Assembly (NCBI GenBank): GCA_028277405.1 | Contig: JANQGH010000100.1 | Coordinates: 62,001-126,000, forward strand | DNA length: 64,000 bases | Direction of reading: 5' to 3' | From: Alphaproteobacteria bacterium | GTDB lineage: Bacteria; Pseudomonadota; Alphaproteobacteria; DSM-16000; Inquilinaceae | Shown: positions 7,694 to 17,303 of the stretch, piece by piece | Position numbering within the stretch: the first letter of the stretch is position 1 | Layout: each line of letters opens with the position of its first letter | The notes under the pieces: generated by a model | Database searches by the model: none | What the model was told of the DNA's origin: nothing | Seen by the model: the letters and a program-made list of their open reading frames with translations, nothing else | Made by a program: the position numbers and the translations under genes

Positions 7694-10182
7694 ACGTCCA
7701 GGTTGGCCACCATCAGGGCGTTTTCCTGGATGAATTCGCGCCGTGGCTCGACCACATCGCCCATCAGCGTGTTGAAGATCTCGTCCGCCTCGTCGGCATG
7801 GGCGACCTTGACCTGCAACAGCGTACGCACGTTCGGGTCGAGCGTGGTTTCCCACAATTGCTCGGCATTCATCTCGCCCAAGCCCTTGTAGCGCTGGATC
7901 GAAATGCCCTTGCGGCCCAGCTCCATCACCTTGTCGACCAGACTGACCGGGCCGCTGATGGCGAACTCCTGCGGCTCGCCCCGCGCCGGTGTTATCGTCA
8001 GCGTCGCCTCGCGGGCGAACGCCTCCTGCAGGTCCCCGGCGATGGTGTCCAGGCGCCTTGCCTCGCCGGACCGTACCAGGTCGCCATCCACATGGCGGGT
8101 CTCGGTCACGCCGCGCACGGTGCGCATGAAGCGCAATCCGCCGGGCAAGTTGCCGCGCGGGCCCAGGGCCTCGCCCGTCCAGCCCCGCTCCAGCAGCGGC
8201 GCCAACGTGTCAAGACGCTTGGCGACATACTCCGCCGCCGCGCCGGACCGGTCGCGATCAGACAGAAGCGTGGCCGAATAGGCACCGGCGATCGCAACCT
8301 GCTCCACGACATCCATGCGCCCGACCCGGCGGGCCAGAACCTCCAAATGCCGCTTGGCCTCGCGCGACATGTCAACCAGCGCGCGCAGATCCGCCGAGGC
8401 GATCTGCACGCCGTCATGGCGGGTCAGCACGGCGTCCTGGATGCCGCTGTCGATCAGATAATCCTCCAGCGCGGCGTCGTCCTTCAAATAGATCTCGGAC
8501 TTGCCGCGTGCCGCCCGATAGAGCGGCGGCTGGGCGATGTAGAGATAGCCCTGCTCAATGATCTCTGGCATCTGGCGGTAAAAGAAGGTCAGCAACAGGG
8601 TGCGGATATGGCTGCCGTCGACATCCGCGTCCGTCATGATGATGACCCGGTGATAGCGGGTCTTCTCCACGTCGAAATCCTCGCGAATGCCGGTGCCCAG
8701 CGCCGTGATCAGGGTGCCGATCTCCGCGCTGGACAGCATCTTGTCGATGCGCGCCCGTTCCACGTTCAGGATCTTGCCGCGCAGGGGCAGGATGGCCTGG
8801 AACTTGCGGTCGCGGCCCTGCTTGGCCGAGCCGCCGGCGGAATCGCCCTCAACCAGGAACAGTTCGCTTTCCGCCGGGTCACGGTTCTGACAGTCGGCCA
8901 GCTTGCCGGGCAGGGAGGCGATATCCAGCGCCGACTTGCGCCGCGTCAGCTCGCGTGCCTTACGCGCGGCCTCACGCGCGGCGGCCGCTTCGACCACCTT
9001 CTGCACGATGCGCTTGGCCTCCGCCGGGTGTTCCTCGAACCAGGTGCCCAGCGCCTCGTTGACCAGGTTTTCCACCACAGGCCGAACCTCGGACGAGACC
9101 AGCTTGTCCTTGGTCTGGCTGGAGAATTTCGGGTCGGGAACCTTGACGGAGAGGACAGAGGTGAGGCCCTCGCGCGCATCATCGCCCGACAGGGAGACCT
9201 TTTCGCGCTTCGCCAGGCCCGACGAGGTGGCATAGGCGTTGACCTGGCGGGTCAGCGCGCCGCGAAAACCGGCCAGATGCGTGCCGCCGTCGCGCTGCGG
9301 AATGTTGTTGGTGAAGCACAGCATGGTCTCGTGGAAGCTGTCGGTCCATTGCATGGCCAGTTCCACGGTGATGCCGTCCCGTTCCGCCGACATGATGATC
9401 GGCGGGCGATGGACAGGCGTCTTGGACTTGTCGAGATAGCCGACAAACGCCTCCAGCCCGCCTTCGTAATGCATCTCGATGCGCTTCGGCTCAACACCGC
9501 GATCATCGACCAGGATCAGGGTCACGCCGGAGTTCAGGAACGCCAGCTCGCGCAGGCGATGTTCCAAGGTCGACAAGTTGAAGTCGAGCATGGTGAACGT
9601 CGCCGGCGACGGCAGGAACGAGATCGACGTGCCTGTCTTCGCCGTACCGTCCTCAACCGGCGCATCACCGGTCACCGCCAGCTTGTCTTCCGCCTCGCCA
9701 TCGACAAAGCGCATGGCCCAGGTCTTGCCGTCGCGCCAAATCGTCAGGGTCAGCCATTGCGACAGGGCGTTGACGACCGAGACGCCGACACCGTGCAAGC
9801 CGCCCGACACCTTGTAGGAGTTCTGGTCGAACTTCCCGCCGGCATGCAGCTGGGTCATAATGACCTCGGCCGCGCTGACGCCCTCTTCCTTGTGGATGTC
9901 GACCGGAATGCCGCGCCCATTGTCGGTTACCGTCACCGACCCATCCGGGTTCAGCGTGACCTCGATGGTGTCGCAATGGCCGGCGAGGGACTCGTCGATT
10001 GCGTTGTCGACGACCTCATAGACCATGTGGTGCAGGCCCGAGCCGTCGTCCGTGTCCCCGATATACATGCCCGGACGCTTGCGCACGGCCTCCAGGCCGC
10101 GCAGCACCTTGATTTGATCCGCGCCATATTCGGGATCGTCGGCGGCGTTCTCCGCGCCCGCTCTGATCGGCTCAACCATCAC
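7690..10182 (-). CDS. gyrB: DNA gyrase subunit B
   Basis: 830 aa ATPase subunit of DNA gyrase. The GHKL ATP site shows DNAIDESLAG, DNGRGIPVD and GGLHGVGVSVVNAL; the Toprim part shows EGDSAGGSAKQGRDR and DADVDGSHI. Length fits alphaproteobacterial GyrB, which carries a small insert relative to E. coli. It follows recF in the same direction after a 63-bp gap that could hold its own promoter (a TTGGCG / TTTTAC pair with a 17-bp spacer is visible, weak). It ends convergently on the acyl-CoA ligase gene. Confidence 0.98.
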   Translation of the reverse strand: MMVEPIRAGAENAADDPEYGADQIKVLRGLEAVRKRPGMYIGDTDDGSGLHHMVYEVVDNAIDESLAGHCDTIEVTLNPDGSVTVTDNGRGIPVDIHKEEGVSAAEVIMTQLHAGGKFDQNSYKVSGGLHGVGVSVVNALSQWLTLTIWRDGKTWAMRFVDGEAEDKLAVTGDAPVEDGTAKTGTSISFLPSPATFTMLDFNLSTLEHRLRELAFLNSGVTLILVDDRGVEPKRIEMHYEGGLEAFVGYLDKSKTPVHRPPIIMSAERDGITVELAMQWTDSFHETMLCFTNNIPQRDGGTHLAGFRGALTRQVNAYATSSGLAKREKVSLSGDDAREGLTSVLSVKVPDPKFSSQTKDKLVSSEVRPVVENLVNEALGTWFEEHPAEAKRIVQKVVEAAAAREAARKARELTRRKSALDIASLPGKLADCQNRDPAESELFLVEGDSAGGSAKQGRDRKFQAILPLRGKILNVERARIDKMLSSAEIGTLITALGTGIREDFDVEKTRYHRVIIMTDADVDGSHIRTLLLTFFYRQMPEIIEQGYLYIAQPPLYRAARGKSEIYLKDDAALEDYLIDSGIQDAVLTRHDGVQIASADLRALVDMSREAKRHLEVLARRVGRMDVVEQVAIAGAYSATLLSDRDRSGAAAEYVAKRLDTLAPLLERGWTGEALGPRGNLPGGLRFMRTVRGVTETRHVDGDLVRSGEARRLDTIAGDLQEAFAREATLTITPARGEPQEFAISGPVSLVDKVMELGRKGISIQRYKGLGEMNAEQLWETTLDPNVRTLLQVKVAHADEADEIFNTLMGDVVEPRREFIQENALMVANLDV

Positions 10183-10245
10183 TAATCCTACCAGTTCCTT
10201 CAGTACACAACGTAAAAATTCGTAGCCGGCACGACGCCAAATGCG

Positions 10246-11448
10246 TCAGGATTCCGGCCTCAACTGGCCGTCCTCGACGGTCACGTACAACGTCTCGGCG
10301 GCCATACCGTCGAACAGGCCGCGATCGGTGCCGCTCAGCCACGCCTGGCAGCCCAGCGCCGCCAGTTCCTCGAACAGCGCCCGGCGCCTGTTCGCGTCCA
10401 GATGCGCCGCCACCTCGTCCAGCAGGAAGATCGGCGGCGAGCCCCTTTCCGACGCGGTCAGGCGCCCGTTCGCCAGGATCAGCCCGATCAGCAGCGCCTT
10501 TTGCTCACCGGTCGAACATTGCGCCGCCGGCATGCCCTTGGCCGCGTGATGGACCACAAGATCCGCGCGATGCGGCCCTTCCGTCGCCGCCCCGGCCGCC
10601 GCGTCGATCGGCCGGCGCTCCCGCAGCAGGGCTCGAAGCGCGTCCTCGACCTCCGCCGCCGGCTTGTCGGCCAGCCAGGCTTCGACCGTCCCGCTCAAGG
10701 CGATATCGGCCTGAGGAAACGCCGACTCGCTGCGTACGCGTACGGCCCGCACCAGCCTTTCCGCCGTCGCCAACCGGGCCGCCGAAATCGACACCCCATG
10801 GGTGGCCATGGCGTCTTCCAGCGCGGCCAGCCACCGGTCGTCGCCCCGCCCCTCGCGCAACAGGCGCGTGCGTTCCCGCATGGCCTGCTCATAGGCCGTC
10901 AGGGCCGCCGAATGGCCCTTGTGATAGCCATAGACCATGCGGTCGAAGAACCGCCGGCGACCGCTGGACCCGTCGGCGAACAACCGGTCCATCTGCGGCG
11001 TCAGCCATTGAATCGTCGCCAGTTCCGCCAACGCGGTCTGGCTCGGCGCCGGCCGCCCATCGACCCTGACGATCCGTCGCAACGTGCCGGGCGGCGCCGA
11101 CGGATCAAGCCCCGTACCCACCGGAACGACACCCGTATCCGTCATCAGCCGCGCCGAAACGGCCCAACGCGTCGGCTCGGTCGCGTTAGCGCGCCGTCTC
11201 CCGACATCCGCGAGCGGCGCCCGCCGTAGCCCCCGGCCAGGCGCCAGGAAGGACACGGCCTCCAACAGGTTGGTCTTGCCCGCGCCGTTCGGCCCGGTCA
11301 GCACCACGGACCGGCCCTCGGCCGTCAGGACCGCGGCGCCGTAGCAGCGAAACTCGCTGACGGTCAGGCGCTCAATGGCGACTCGGCTTGCCGTCTCCAC
11401 CGCATCTTCCGACGTGTTTTCTGGCAGGGCCGCCAGGGACGAACGCAC
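10246..11448 (-). CDS. recF: DNA replication and repair protein RecF
   Basis: 400 aa SMC-like ATPase that loads RecA at gapped DNA. Walker A is GPNGAGKTN near residue 55, the signature region STGEQKALLIGLILA and the Walker B segment IFLLDEVAAHLD are present. The start at 11448 lies 7 bases after the dnaN stop, giving the standard dnaN-recF-gyrB order. About 20 residues precede the conserved RLTVSEFRCY segment, so an internal start is possible. Confidence 0.96.
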   Translation of the reverse strand: MRSSLAALPENTSEDAVETASRVAIERLTVSEFRCYGAAVLTAEGRSVVLTGPNGAGKTNLLEAVSFLAPGRGLRRAPLADVGRRRANATEPTRWAVSARLMTDTGVVPVGTGLDPSAPPGTLRRIVRVDGRPAPSQTALAELATIQWLTPQMDRLFADGSSGRRRFFDRMVYGYHKGHSAALTAYEQAMRERTRLLREGRGDDRWLAALEDAMATHGVSISAARLATAERLVRAVRVRSESAFPQADIALSGTVEAWLADKPAAEVEDALRALLRERRPIDAAAGAATEGPHRADLVVHHAAKGMPAAQCSTGEQKALLIGLILANGRLTASERGSPPIFLLDEVAAHLDANRRRALFEELAALGCQAWLSGTDRGLFDGMAAETLYVTVEDGQLRPES

Positions 11449-11455
11449 GCTGTGG

Positions 11456-12571
11456 CTAGACCCGCATGGGCATCAGCACGTACAAGGCGCTGGCGTCGGC
11501 AACATCCTGAATGATCGTCGGCGACGCCGCGTCGGCCATAACGAAGCGGGCGCCATCGCCGTCAAGCTGCTGGGTTATGTCCAACAGATATCGGGCGTTG
11601 AAGCCGATTTCCAAGGGGTCGGCCTCGTAGGCGACCTCAAGCTCCTCATTGGCGCTGCCCTGTTCCGCGCTGGTCGCCGACAGGGTCAGCGCGCTTGGAT
11701 TGAGGTTCAGCTTGATCGCCCGGCTTTTTTCGGTTGCGATCGTGGAGACGCGATCGACCGCCTCGGCGAATTCCTTGGCCTGCACCTCCATGACCTTGTC
11801 GTTGGCCGCCGGGATCACGCGCTCATAGTCCGGGAAGGTGCCGTCGATCAGCTTCGAGGTCAGAATGATGTCGCCGAACTGAAAGCGGATCTTGGTGTCG
11901 CTGAGCTCGATGGCGATGTCGCTGTCGGTCTCCTCGATCAGGCGATAGAGCTCGTTCACCGTCTTGCGCGGCACGATGATGCCGGGCATCTGCTCCGCGC
12001 CGGACGGCAGCACCATCTCGACCCGCGCCAGCCGGTGGCCGTCGGTGGCGACCGCGCGCAGCATCGGCGTCTCCCCGTCCGAGGCGTGGAAATAGATGCC
12101 GTTGAGATAGTACCGCGTCTCTTCCAGCGAGATGGCAAAGCGCGTGCGCTCGATCAGCCTGCTCAAATCCGCGCCGGTCAGCGTGAAGCGATGGGTCATC
12201 TCGCCGCCAGCCATGGTCGGAAAGTCGGCCACGGGCAGGCAGCCAAGCCGAAAGCGCGAGCGGCCGGCCCGCAGGGCGATGGCGTTGGCCGCACTGTCGA
12301 ACGCCAGTTCCACCTGACTGCCCTCGGGCAGTTTTCGGACGATGTCGTAAAGCGTATGCGCGGGTGCGGTGGTTTCGCCGGCCGTCTGGACGTCGACGGC
12401 GACCGATTCCACGACCTCCAGATCCATGTCCGTGGCGGTCAGGCTCAGCCGGCCCGTTTCGGCCTTGATCATCACATTGGCCAGGATCGGGATGGTGTTG
12501 CGTCGTTCCACCACGCTTTGCACATGGCCCAGTGACTTCAACAATGCGGCGCGTTCGATGGTGAGTTTCAT
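11456..12571 (-). CDS. dnaN: DNA polymerase III beta subunit (sliding clamp)
   Basis: 371 aa sliding clamp with the canonical beginning MKLTIERAALLKSLGHVQ and the C-terminal YVLMPMRV. Three tandem clamp domains of about 120 residues fit the length. It opens the dnaN-recF-gyrB transcription unit. Unlike the usual arrangement dnaA is not directly upstream: a divergently read ion-channel gene lies in between, so dnaN must have its own promoter in the 249-bp gap 12572-12820. Confidence 0.98.
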   Translation of the reverse strand: MKLTIERAALLKSLGHVQSVVERRNTIPILANVMIKAETGRLSLTATDMDLEVVESVAVDVQTAGETTAPAHTLYDIVRKLPEGSQVELAFDSAANAIALRAGRSRFRLGCLPVADFPTMAGGEMTHRFTLTGADLSRLIERTRFAISLEETRYYLNGIYFHASDGETPMLRAVATDGHRLARVEMVLPSGAEQMPGIIVPRKTVNELYRLIEETDSDIAIELSDTKIRFQFGDIILTSKLIDGTFPDYERVIPAANDKVMEVQAKEFAEAVDRVSTIATEKSRAIKLNLNPSALTLSATSAEQGSANEELEVAYEADPLEIGFNARYLLDITQQLDGDGARFVMADAASPTIIQDVADASALYVLMPMRV

Positions 12572-12820
12572 GCGGCAATCGTCGTCTGTGTCTCAAGGCT
12601 GTCCAGGATGGACGCAGCCCACCGGCGTTCCGGTGATCCTAGAGGTTTCCGTCTGAGGCTGGAGCGTCGATGCGCCCACCCGTCACCACGACTGAGCCGC
12701 AGCGTCGAACGGACCGGGATTCCGGAGACGGATTATATCCCAAAGCCCTTTGAGTTTAAGCTTTTTCGTCATTTCGATGCCGGTTGGACCCGGCGGGCGA
12801 ACCGGCCATAATCGGGCGTC

Positions 12821-13987
12821 ATGGCCCAATCGGTGCGCGCACGGCTTTTCAGGCTTCTGGACGGATCAGGCCGCGTCGGGCTGGGTCACCATCTGCTCAA
12901 CGCCGCGCTGGTCGTGCTGATCTTGATCAGCATCGGGTCGCTGGCGGTCGAAACGATCAGCAGCCTGCCGCCGGAATGGCGCGAGGTAACGCGTTTTATC
13001 GACTGGTTCACCATCTCCGTGTTCACGATCGAGTATCTCGCCCGGCTGTGGTGTGCGGTCGAAGACCGGCGCGAGCGGTTTCATCACCCGGTTTGGGGTC
13101 GGCTGCGCTATGCGATGACGCCGATGGCGATCGTGGACTTGCTCGCCGTCTTGCCGTTTTGGCTGTCGTTCATCCTGCCCTTCGACCTGCGCGTGCTGCG
13201 GCTGTTCCGCATCCTCTGGCTGATCAAGATGACCCGCTACTCGCCGGCGATGGCGTCGCTTGCGTCAGTGGTGCGGGCGGAAGGGCGCACGCTGATCAGC
13301 GCCATGCTGTTGATGCTGATCACGGTCATGGTCGCGTCGACCTTGATGTACGAGGTTGAGCGTGACGCCCAGCCGGAGGCGTTTTCCAGCATTCCGGCCG
13401 CCCTGTGGTGGGGCATCATCACACTGACTACCGTCGGCTACGGCGATATCGTGCCGGTTACGGATTTGGGCCGCGCGCTGGGTGCGCTGTTCATGTTTCT
13501 GGGCGTCGGCCTGTTCGCCTTGCCGGCGGCCATTCTGGCGGCAGGCTTTGCCCGCGAGATTCGGCGCCACGACTTCGTCGTCAGCATGAACCGATTGCTG
13601 CGCGTGCCGATCCTGGCGAAGCTCGACGCCGCCACCCTGGCCAATCTCACGGTCGCGCTGGTCAAACGGGCCGTGCCCGCGCGCCATGCCCTGCTGCGTC
13701 CCGGCGATCCGGCCGACGCGCTTTACATCGTCGTCGAAGGCCAGCTCGACGTGACGTCGCCCCGTGGCACCAGGCGTTTGCACGAGGGCGACTTTTTCGG
13801 CGAAAGCGCCCTGATCGGCGGCCATCAGACCCTGGACAGCACGATCACCACGGTCACCGAATGCCAGTTGCTGGTCCTGTCCGCGGAGGACTGCACCCAA
13901 CTGGCAAGCGATGACCCGGCCTTTGCCAGGAGATTGAAAGAGTTTGTCGACCGGCATCGCGGTTCACCGGCGGGAACGCCCCACTAG
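12821..13987 (+). CDS. voltage-gated-type K+ channel with cyclic-nucleotide-binding domain
   Basis: 388 aa inner-membrane channel. Residues ~25-215 hold six hydrophobic segments, with an S4-like helix containing LRVLRLFRILWLIKMTRY (basic residues at regular spacing), a pore helix and the potassium selectivity filter TVGYGD at 204-209. Residues ~265-380 form a cyclic-nucleotide-binding (CAP-like) domain with the phosphate-binding-cassette region FFGESALIGG. The overall plan resembles the prokaryotic CNG channels such as MlotiK1. It is divergent from dnaN and convergent with dnaA (23 bases between stops). The ligand is not known from sequence. Confidence 0.92.
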   Translation: MAQSVRARLFRLLDGSGRVGLGHHLLNAALVVLILISIGSLAVETISSLPPEWREVTRFIDWFTISVFTIEYLARLWCAVEDRRERFHHPVWGRLRYAMTPMAIVDLLAVLPFWLSFILPFDLRVLRLFRILWLIKMTRYSPAMASLASVVRAEGRTLISAMLLMLITVMVASTLMYEVERDAQPEAFSSIPAALWWGIITLTTVGYGDIVPVTDLGRALGALFMFLGVGLFALPAAILAAGFAREIRRHDFVVSMNRLLRVPILAKLDAATLANLTVALVKRAVPARHALLRPGDPADALYIVVEGQLDVTSPRGTRRLHEGDFFGESALIGGHQTLDSTITTVTECQLLVLSAEDCTQLASDDPAFARRLKEFVDRHRGSPAGTPH

Positions 13988-14010
13988 CGCCGGTCGACGG
14001 TAGACGGGAC

Positions 14011-15405
14011 TTACGGCTGCAGCATGCGCCTCAGAAGTTCGACCTCTTCGGCGAATGCCCTGTCGGCCTCGCACAGTTCCTCGATCTTGCGTACGGCGTG
14101 GATCACGGTGCTGTGGTCGCGACCCCCGAATTTCCGGCCGATTTCCGGCAGCGATCGCGGGGTCAGCTGCTTGCACAGATACATGGCAACCTGGCGCGGC
14201 CGCGCGACCGAGCGAGACCGCCTCGCCGAATGCATGTCCGCGACACGAATGTTGAAATGCTCGGCCACCTTGCGCTGGATCTCGTCGATCGTGACGCGCC
14301 GGTCCGACACGCGCAGCACGTCGTGCAGCAGCTCGTTGGTCGACTCCAGCGTGATCTCGCGGCCGACCAGTTCGGCCGTGGCGATCAGCCGGTTCAGCGC
14401 CCCTTCAAGCTCGCGCACATTGTTGACGATCTTGTGGGCCAGATACTCCAGCACCTTGGCCGGCACCTCGACATTGGGGTGCTTTTCCGCCTTGGCCTGC
14501 AGGATGCCCAGGCGAAGCTCGTAGGTGGTCGGGTGGATGTCGGCGACGAGGCCCCAGCCCAGGCGCGACTTCAGCCGCTCCTCCATGCCCTCCAGGTCGG
14601 TCGGCGACTTGTCGGCCGAGACGATGACTTGGCGGTTGTGGTCGACGAGCGCGTTGAAGGTGTGGAAGAACTCCTCCTGCGTCGACTCCTTGCCCGAGAT
14701 GAACTGAAGATCGTCGATCATCAGCACGTCGACCGAGCGGAACATGTCCTTGAAGCTAACCGTGTCCTTGTAGCGCAGGGCCTGGATGAACCGGCGCATG
14801 AAGGTCTCAGCGGAGGTGTAGAGCACCTGCCGTTCGGGATGCCGGTCCCTAATGTGCCAAGCGATGGCATGCATCAGATGGGTCTTGCCGAGCCCCACCC
14901 CGCCATAGAGGAAAAGCGGGTTGAACTGAACCGAGGTTGCGTCCGCGATCCGGCGCGACGCGGCGTAGGCGAACTCGTTGGGCTTGCCGACTATGAAGCT
15001 TTCGAAGCGGAAGCGGGGGTCCAACGGCGCGCCATAGATGTTGGCGCGATCCGTCTTGGTGTCGGTCAACGTCTCGACCTCCATCGATGGATCGGCCTTG
15101 TCCGCGATATGGCCGTTTCGGGCTGGCGCGTCCTGAACGATAACGTTGACCGAGTGCACATGGCCGTTTTCCTCGGCAAACAAGGCGCGGATCCGATCGG
15201 CGAAGTGGGTTACAACCCAATCGCGCATGAACTTGGTCTGAACGGCGATGCGAACGACACCTTCATCAACCCCGGCCAAGGTCAGCGGCTTCAACCAGCT
15301 CTTGAATGTCGGCTCGCCCACTTCATCGCGGAGTCGCGCCCTTACCCGCACCCACTGTTGCTCGATTTTTCCGGTGTTGGACGGTCCGCCGCCGCCCAAG
15401 GACAT
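14011..15405 (-). CDS. dnaA: chromosomal replication initiator DnaA
   Basis: 464 aa initiator ATPase. N-terminal domain I (WVRVRARLRDEVGEPTFKSW) is followed by a short linker, the AAA+ domain with Walker A GGVGLGKTH and Walker B VLMIDDLQF, and domain IV with the DNA-binding signature GRDHSTVIHAVRKIE. ATG 15405 is used; a GTG at 15420 would add five residues. It is read toward the ion-channel gene, away from rpsT. The upstream gap to 15977 is the place to look for its promoter and the origin. Confidence 0.97.
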   Translation of the reverse strand: MSLGGGGPSNTGKIEQQWVRVRARLRDEVGEPTFKSWLKPLTLAGVDEGVVRIAVQTKFMRDWVVTHFADRIRALFAEENGHVHSVNVIVQDAPARNGHIADKADPSMEVETLTDTKTDRANIYGAPLDPRFRFESFIVGKPNEFAYAASRRIADATSVQFNPLFLYGGVGLGKTHLMHAIAWHIRDRHPERQVLYTSAETFMRRFIQALRYKDTVSFKDMFRSVDVLMIDDLQFISGKESTQEEFFHTFNALVDHNRQVIVSADKSPTDLEGMEERLKSRLGWGLVADIHPTTYELRLGILQAKAEKHPNVEVPAKVLEYLAHKIVNNVRELEGALNRLIATAELVGREITLESTNELLHDVLRVSDRRVTIDEIQRKVAEHFNIRVADMHSARRSRSVARPRQVAMYLCKQLTPRSLPEIGRKFGGRDHSTVIHAVRKIEELCEADRAFAEEVELLRRMLQP

Positions 15406-15420
15406 GTTCAAACCGGTCAC

Positions 15421-15977
15421 TTACACCCTCCGCCTGCTTGGCCAGCCCCGCGCTCAGGCACTGGCTATGCTTCAAGATTCACCCTTTTCCCGCGTATTCG
15501 GCGCTGACCAGGCCACCGAACGTCACACAATAAATCCCTCTGGCTCTTAGGTGTTTTCTCCAAGAACCCAAAGAAACGAAACGAAAGGATGAGGCTTAGT
15601 TAAACAAAAGGTGATAAAGCGTTAATAAAAATGAATCAGCCTCTCACCTTTAATCCGCCTTCTTGCGGATTTAACCGAAGTTTCACACATTTAGACCTTC
15701 CGATCCCTGTCGAGGCATTATTTTTATTTCGGACACTGTGAGTGTACGCGCGCCGGGGGGTGCAGACAACTGAACAAAACGGGACCGTCGCAAAAAAGCA
15801 AAATTCGTTCGCGGTTGTGTCTTCGTTGCATCACGACCCGGCTGGCGAGCGGATGGGCCAAGCCGTGGCCGGGCGCTGTCTCGGCCTTGTTCAGCGTCCG
15901 TTCGGCCCGGAAAAGGCAGCAAAAAAGGGCCGCGGCACTAAGGCCCGGCCCTTGGCTTGGCGTTTAGATTACAACGC
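15421..15977. other. dnaA-rpsT intergenic region, candidate oriC / dnaA promoter
   Basis: Gap of about 550 bases without a convincing gene. Its middle part (about 15540-15730) is clearly richer in A and T than the surroundings and contains nested inverted repeats: AAAGGTGA at 15607-15614 with TCACCTTT at 15644-15651, and AATCCGC/GCGGATT at 15652-15671. The dnaA-rpsT junction is a common origin or origin-proximal site in alphaproteobacteria. No perfect DnaA box (TTATCCACA) was found by eye, so the origin call is tentative. The rpsT terminator occupies its right end. Confidence 0.4.
15921..15953 (-). terminator. rho-independent terminator of rpsT
   Basis: On the minus strand an AAGGGCCG/CGGCCCTT hairpin (arms 15946-15953 and 15925-15932) is followed by a run of six T residues. 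It lies about 25 bases after the rpsT stop codon. Confidence 0.8.
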
Positions 15978-16238
15978 CTAGAGGGCGTTGATGCGTCCCG
16001 ACAGGCGCGACAACTTGCGCGCGACCGTATTCTTGTGCATGACGCCCTTGGAAACACCGCGATGCAACTCCGGCTGGGCGGCCTTCAGGGCCGCCTGGGC
16101 CGCTTCCTTATCGCCGGAGGCGATCGCCAGCTCGACCTGCTTGGTAAAGGTCCGAATGCGGCTTACGCGGGCGCGGTTGACGGCGGTGCGCCGCCCCGTC
16201 TGGCGGATCCGCTTCTTGGCGGAGGCATGATTAGCCAT
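15978..16238 (-). CDS. rpsT: 30S ribosomal protein S20
   Basis: 86 aa basic ribosomal protein that binds 16S rRNA. The start MANHASAKKRIRQ at 16238 is the conserved S20 N terminus; the longer frame upstream is not part of the gene. KGVMHKNTVARKLSRLSGRI is the conserved C-terminal block. It is monocistronic with a clear terminator downstream and lies upstream of dnaA as in many alphaproteobacteria. Confidence 0.98.
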   Translation of the reverse strand: MANHASAKKRIRQTGRRTAVNRARVSRIRTFTKQVELAIASGDKEAAQAALKAAQPELHRGVSKGVMHKNTVARKLSRLSGRINAL

Positions 16239-16415
16239 CACAAATCCTTTGGTCGAAGAGCCGTGTCCGGCTCCAAAACGAGCGCGGTATATAGTCGTGG
16301 CGCCCCATGCCGTCAAGCGGCGATCGGCACCCTGTTTGCGGGGCCGCTCGCCGGCGTCACACTTCGGTCATTGCCCGGCGCCGCAGCGACGCCAGGCAAC
16401 GGCCGGCCAGCCTGC

Positions 16416-17189
16416 TCAGGCGTTCTTGAAGTCCGGCTGCCGCTTTTCGATGAAGGCGGCCATGCCTTCCTTCTGATCCTCGGTCGCAAAGGTGGAGTGG
16501 AACAGGCGGCGTTCGAACAGCACGCCCTCGGCCATCGTCGTCTCATAGGCGCGATTGACCGCTTCCTTCGCCATCGCGACCATCGGCCGCGACATCTCCG
16601 CGATGCGGTCTCCGACCTTGATCGCCTCGTCGACCAGATCCGCCGCCGGCACGATCCGGCTGACCAGCCCCGACCGCTCTGCCTCCTCGGCGTCCATCAT
16701 GCGGCCGGTCAGGCACATCTCCATGGCCTTGGATTTGCCGACGAACCGCGTCAGGCGCTGGCTACCGCCAGCGCCGGGGATCGTCCCAATGGTAATCTCC
16801 GGCTGGCCGAACTTGGCCGTGTTCGCCGCCAGGATGAAGTCACACATCATCGCCAGCTCGCAGCCGCCGCCCAGCGCGTATCCGGCCACCGCCGCGATCA
16901 CCGGCTTGCGGCACTGGGCGACCCGCTGCCAATCGGCGATGAAGTTCGTCTCGAACACATCGATGAAGCTGCGCGTCGCCATCTCCTTGATGTCCGCGCC
17001 GGCGGCAAAGGCCTTTTCAGAGCCGGTGATGACGATACAGCCGACGGCATCGTCGCCTTCCAGCGCATCCAAGGCCTGGCCCAGCTCGTCGATCAGCGCG
17101 CCGTTCAGCGCATTCAGCGCCTTGGGGCGGTTCAGCGTGATCAGGCCGACCTTGCCGCGGTTTTCGACAATCAGAGTTTCATAGGCCAT
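16416..17189 (-). CDS. enoyl-CoA hydratase
   Basis: 257 aa crotonase of the short-chain enoyl-CoA hydratase type used in fatty acid beta-oxidation. Start at MAYETLIVEN (17189) gives the family's usual N terminus. The oxyanion motif AFAAGADIKEM, the first glutamate in LGGGCELAMMCD (Glu111) and the second in FGQPEITIGTIPGAGG (Glu131) are intact. It lies between mutM and rpsT, a gene order common in alphaproteobacteria, about 115 bases downstream of mutM. Confidence 0.95.
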   Translation of the reverse strand: MAYETLIVENRGKVGLITLNRPKALNALNGALIDELGQALDALEGDDAVGCIVITGSEKAFAAGADIKEMATRSFIDVFETNFIADWQRVAQCRKPVIAAVAGYALGGGCELAMMCDFILAANTAKFGQPEITIGTIPGAGGSQRLTRFVGKSKAMEMCLTGRMMDAEEAERSGLVSRIVPAADLVDEAIKVGDRIAEMSRPMVAMAKEAVNRAYETTMAEGVLFERRLFHSTFATEDQKEGMAAFIEKRQPDFKNA

Positions 17190-17303
17190 GGAAGTTCCCG
17201 AATTTCGTCTAGAAGCATCGGCGGTCCCGAGATCCGCCAAAACGCGCGGTACCCTAAGGCCGCTTTCGGCCCTCGTCGAGCCCCGAGCGACGGCCCGCGC
17301 AGA

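Noticed and set aside
7471..10185. 904-residue open frame on the + strand antisense to gyrB
   Set aside because: Its amino acid content is Arg/Gln/Ala-rich without domains; gyrB on the other strand explains the codon pattern in this high-GC DNA.
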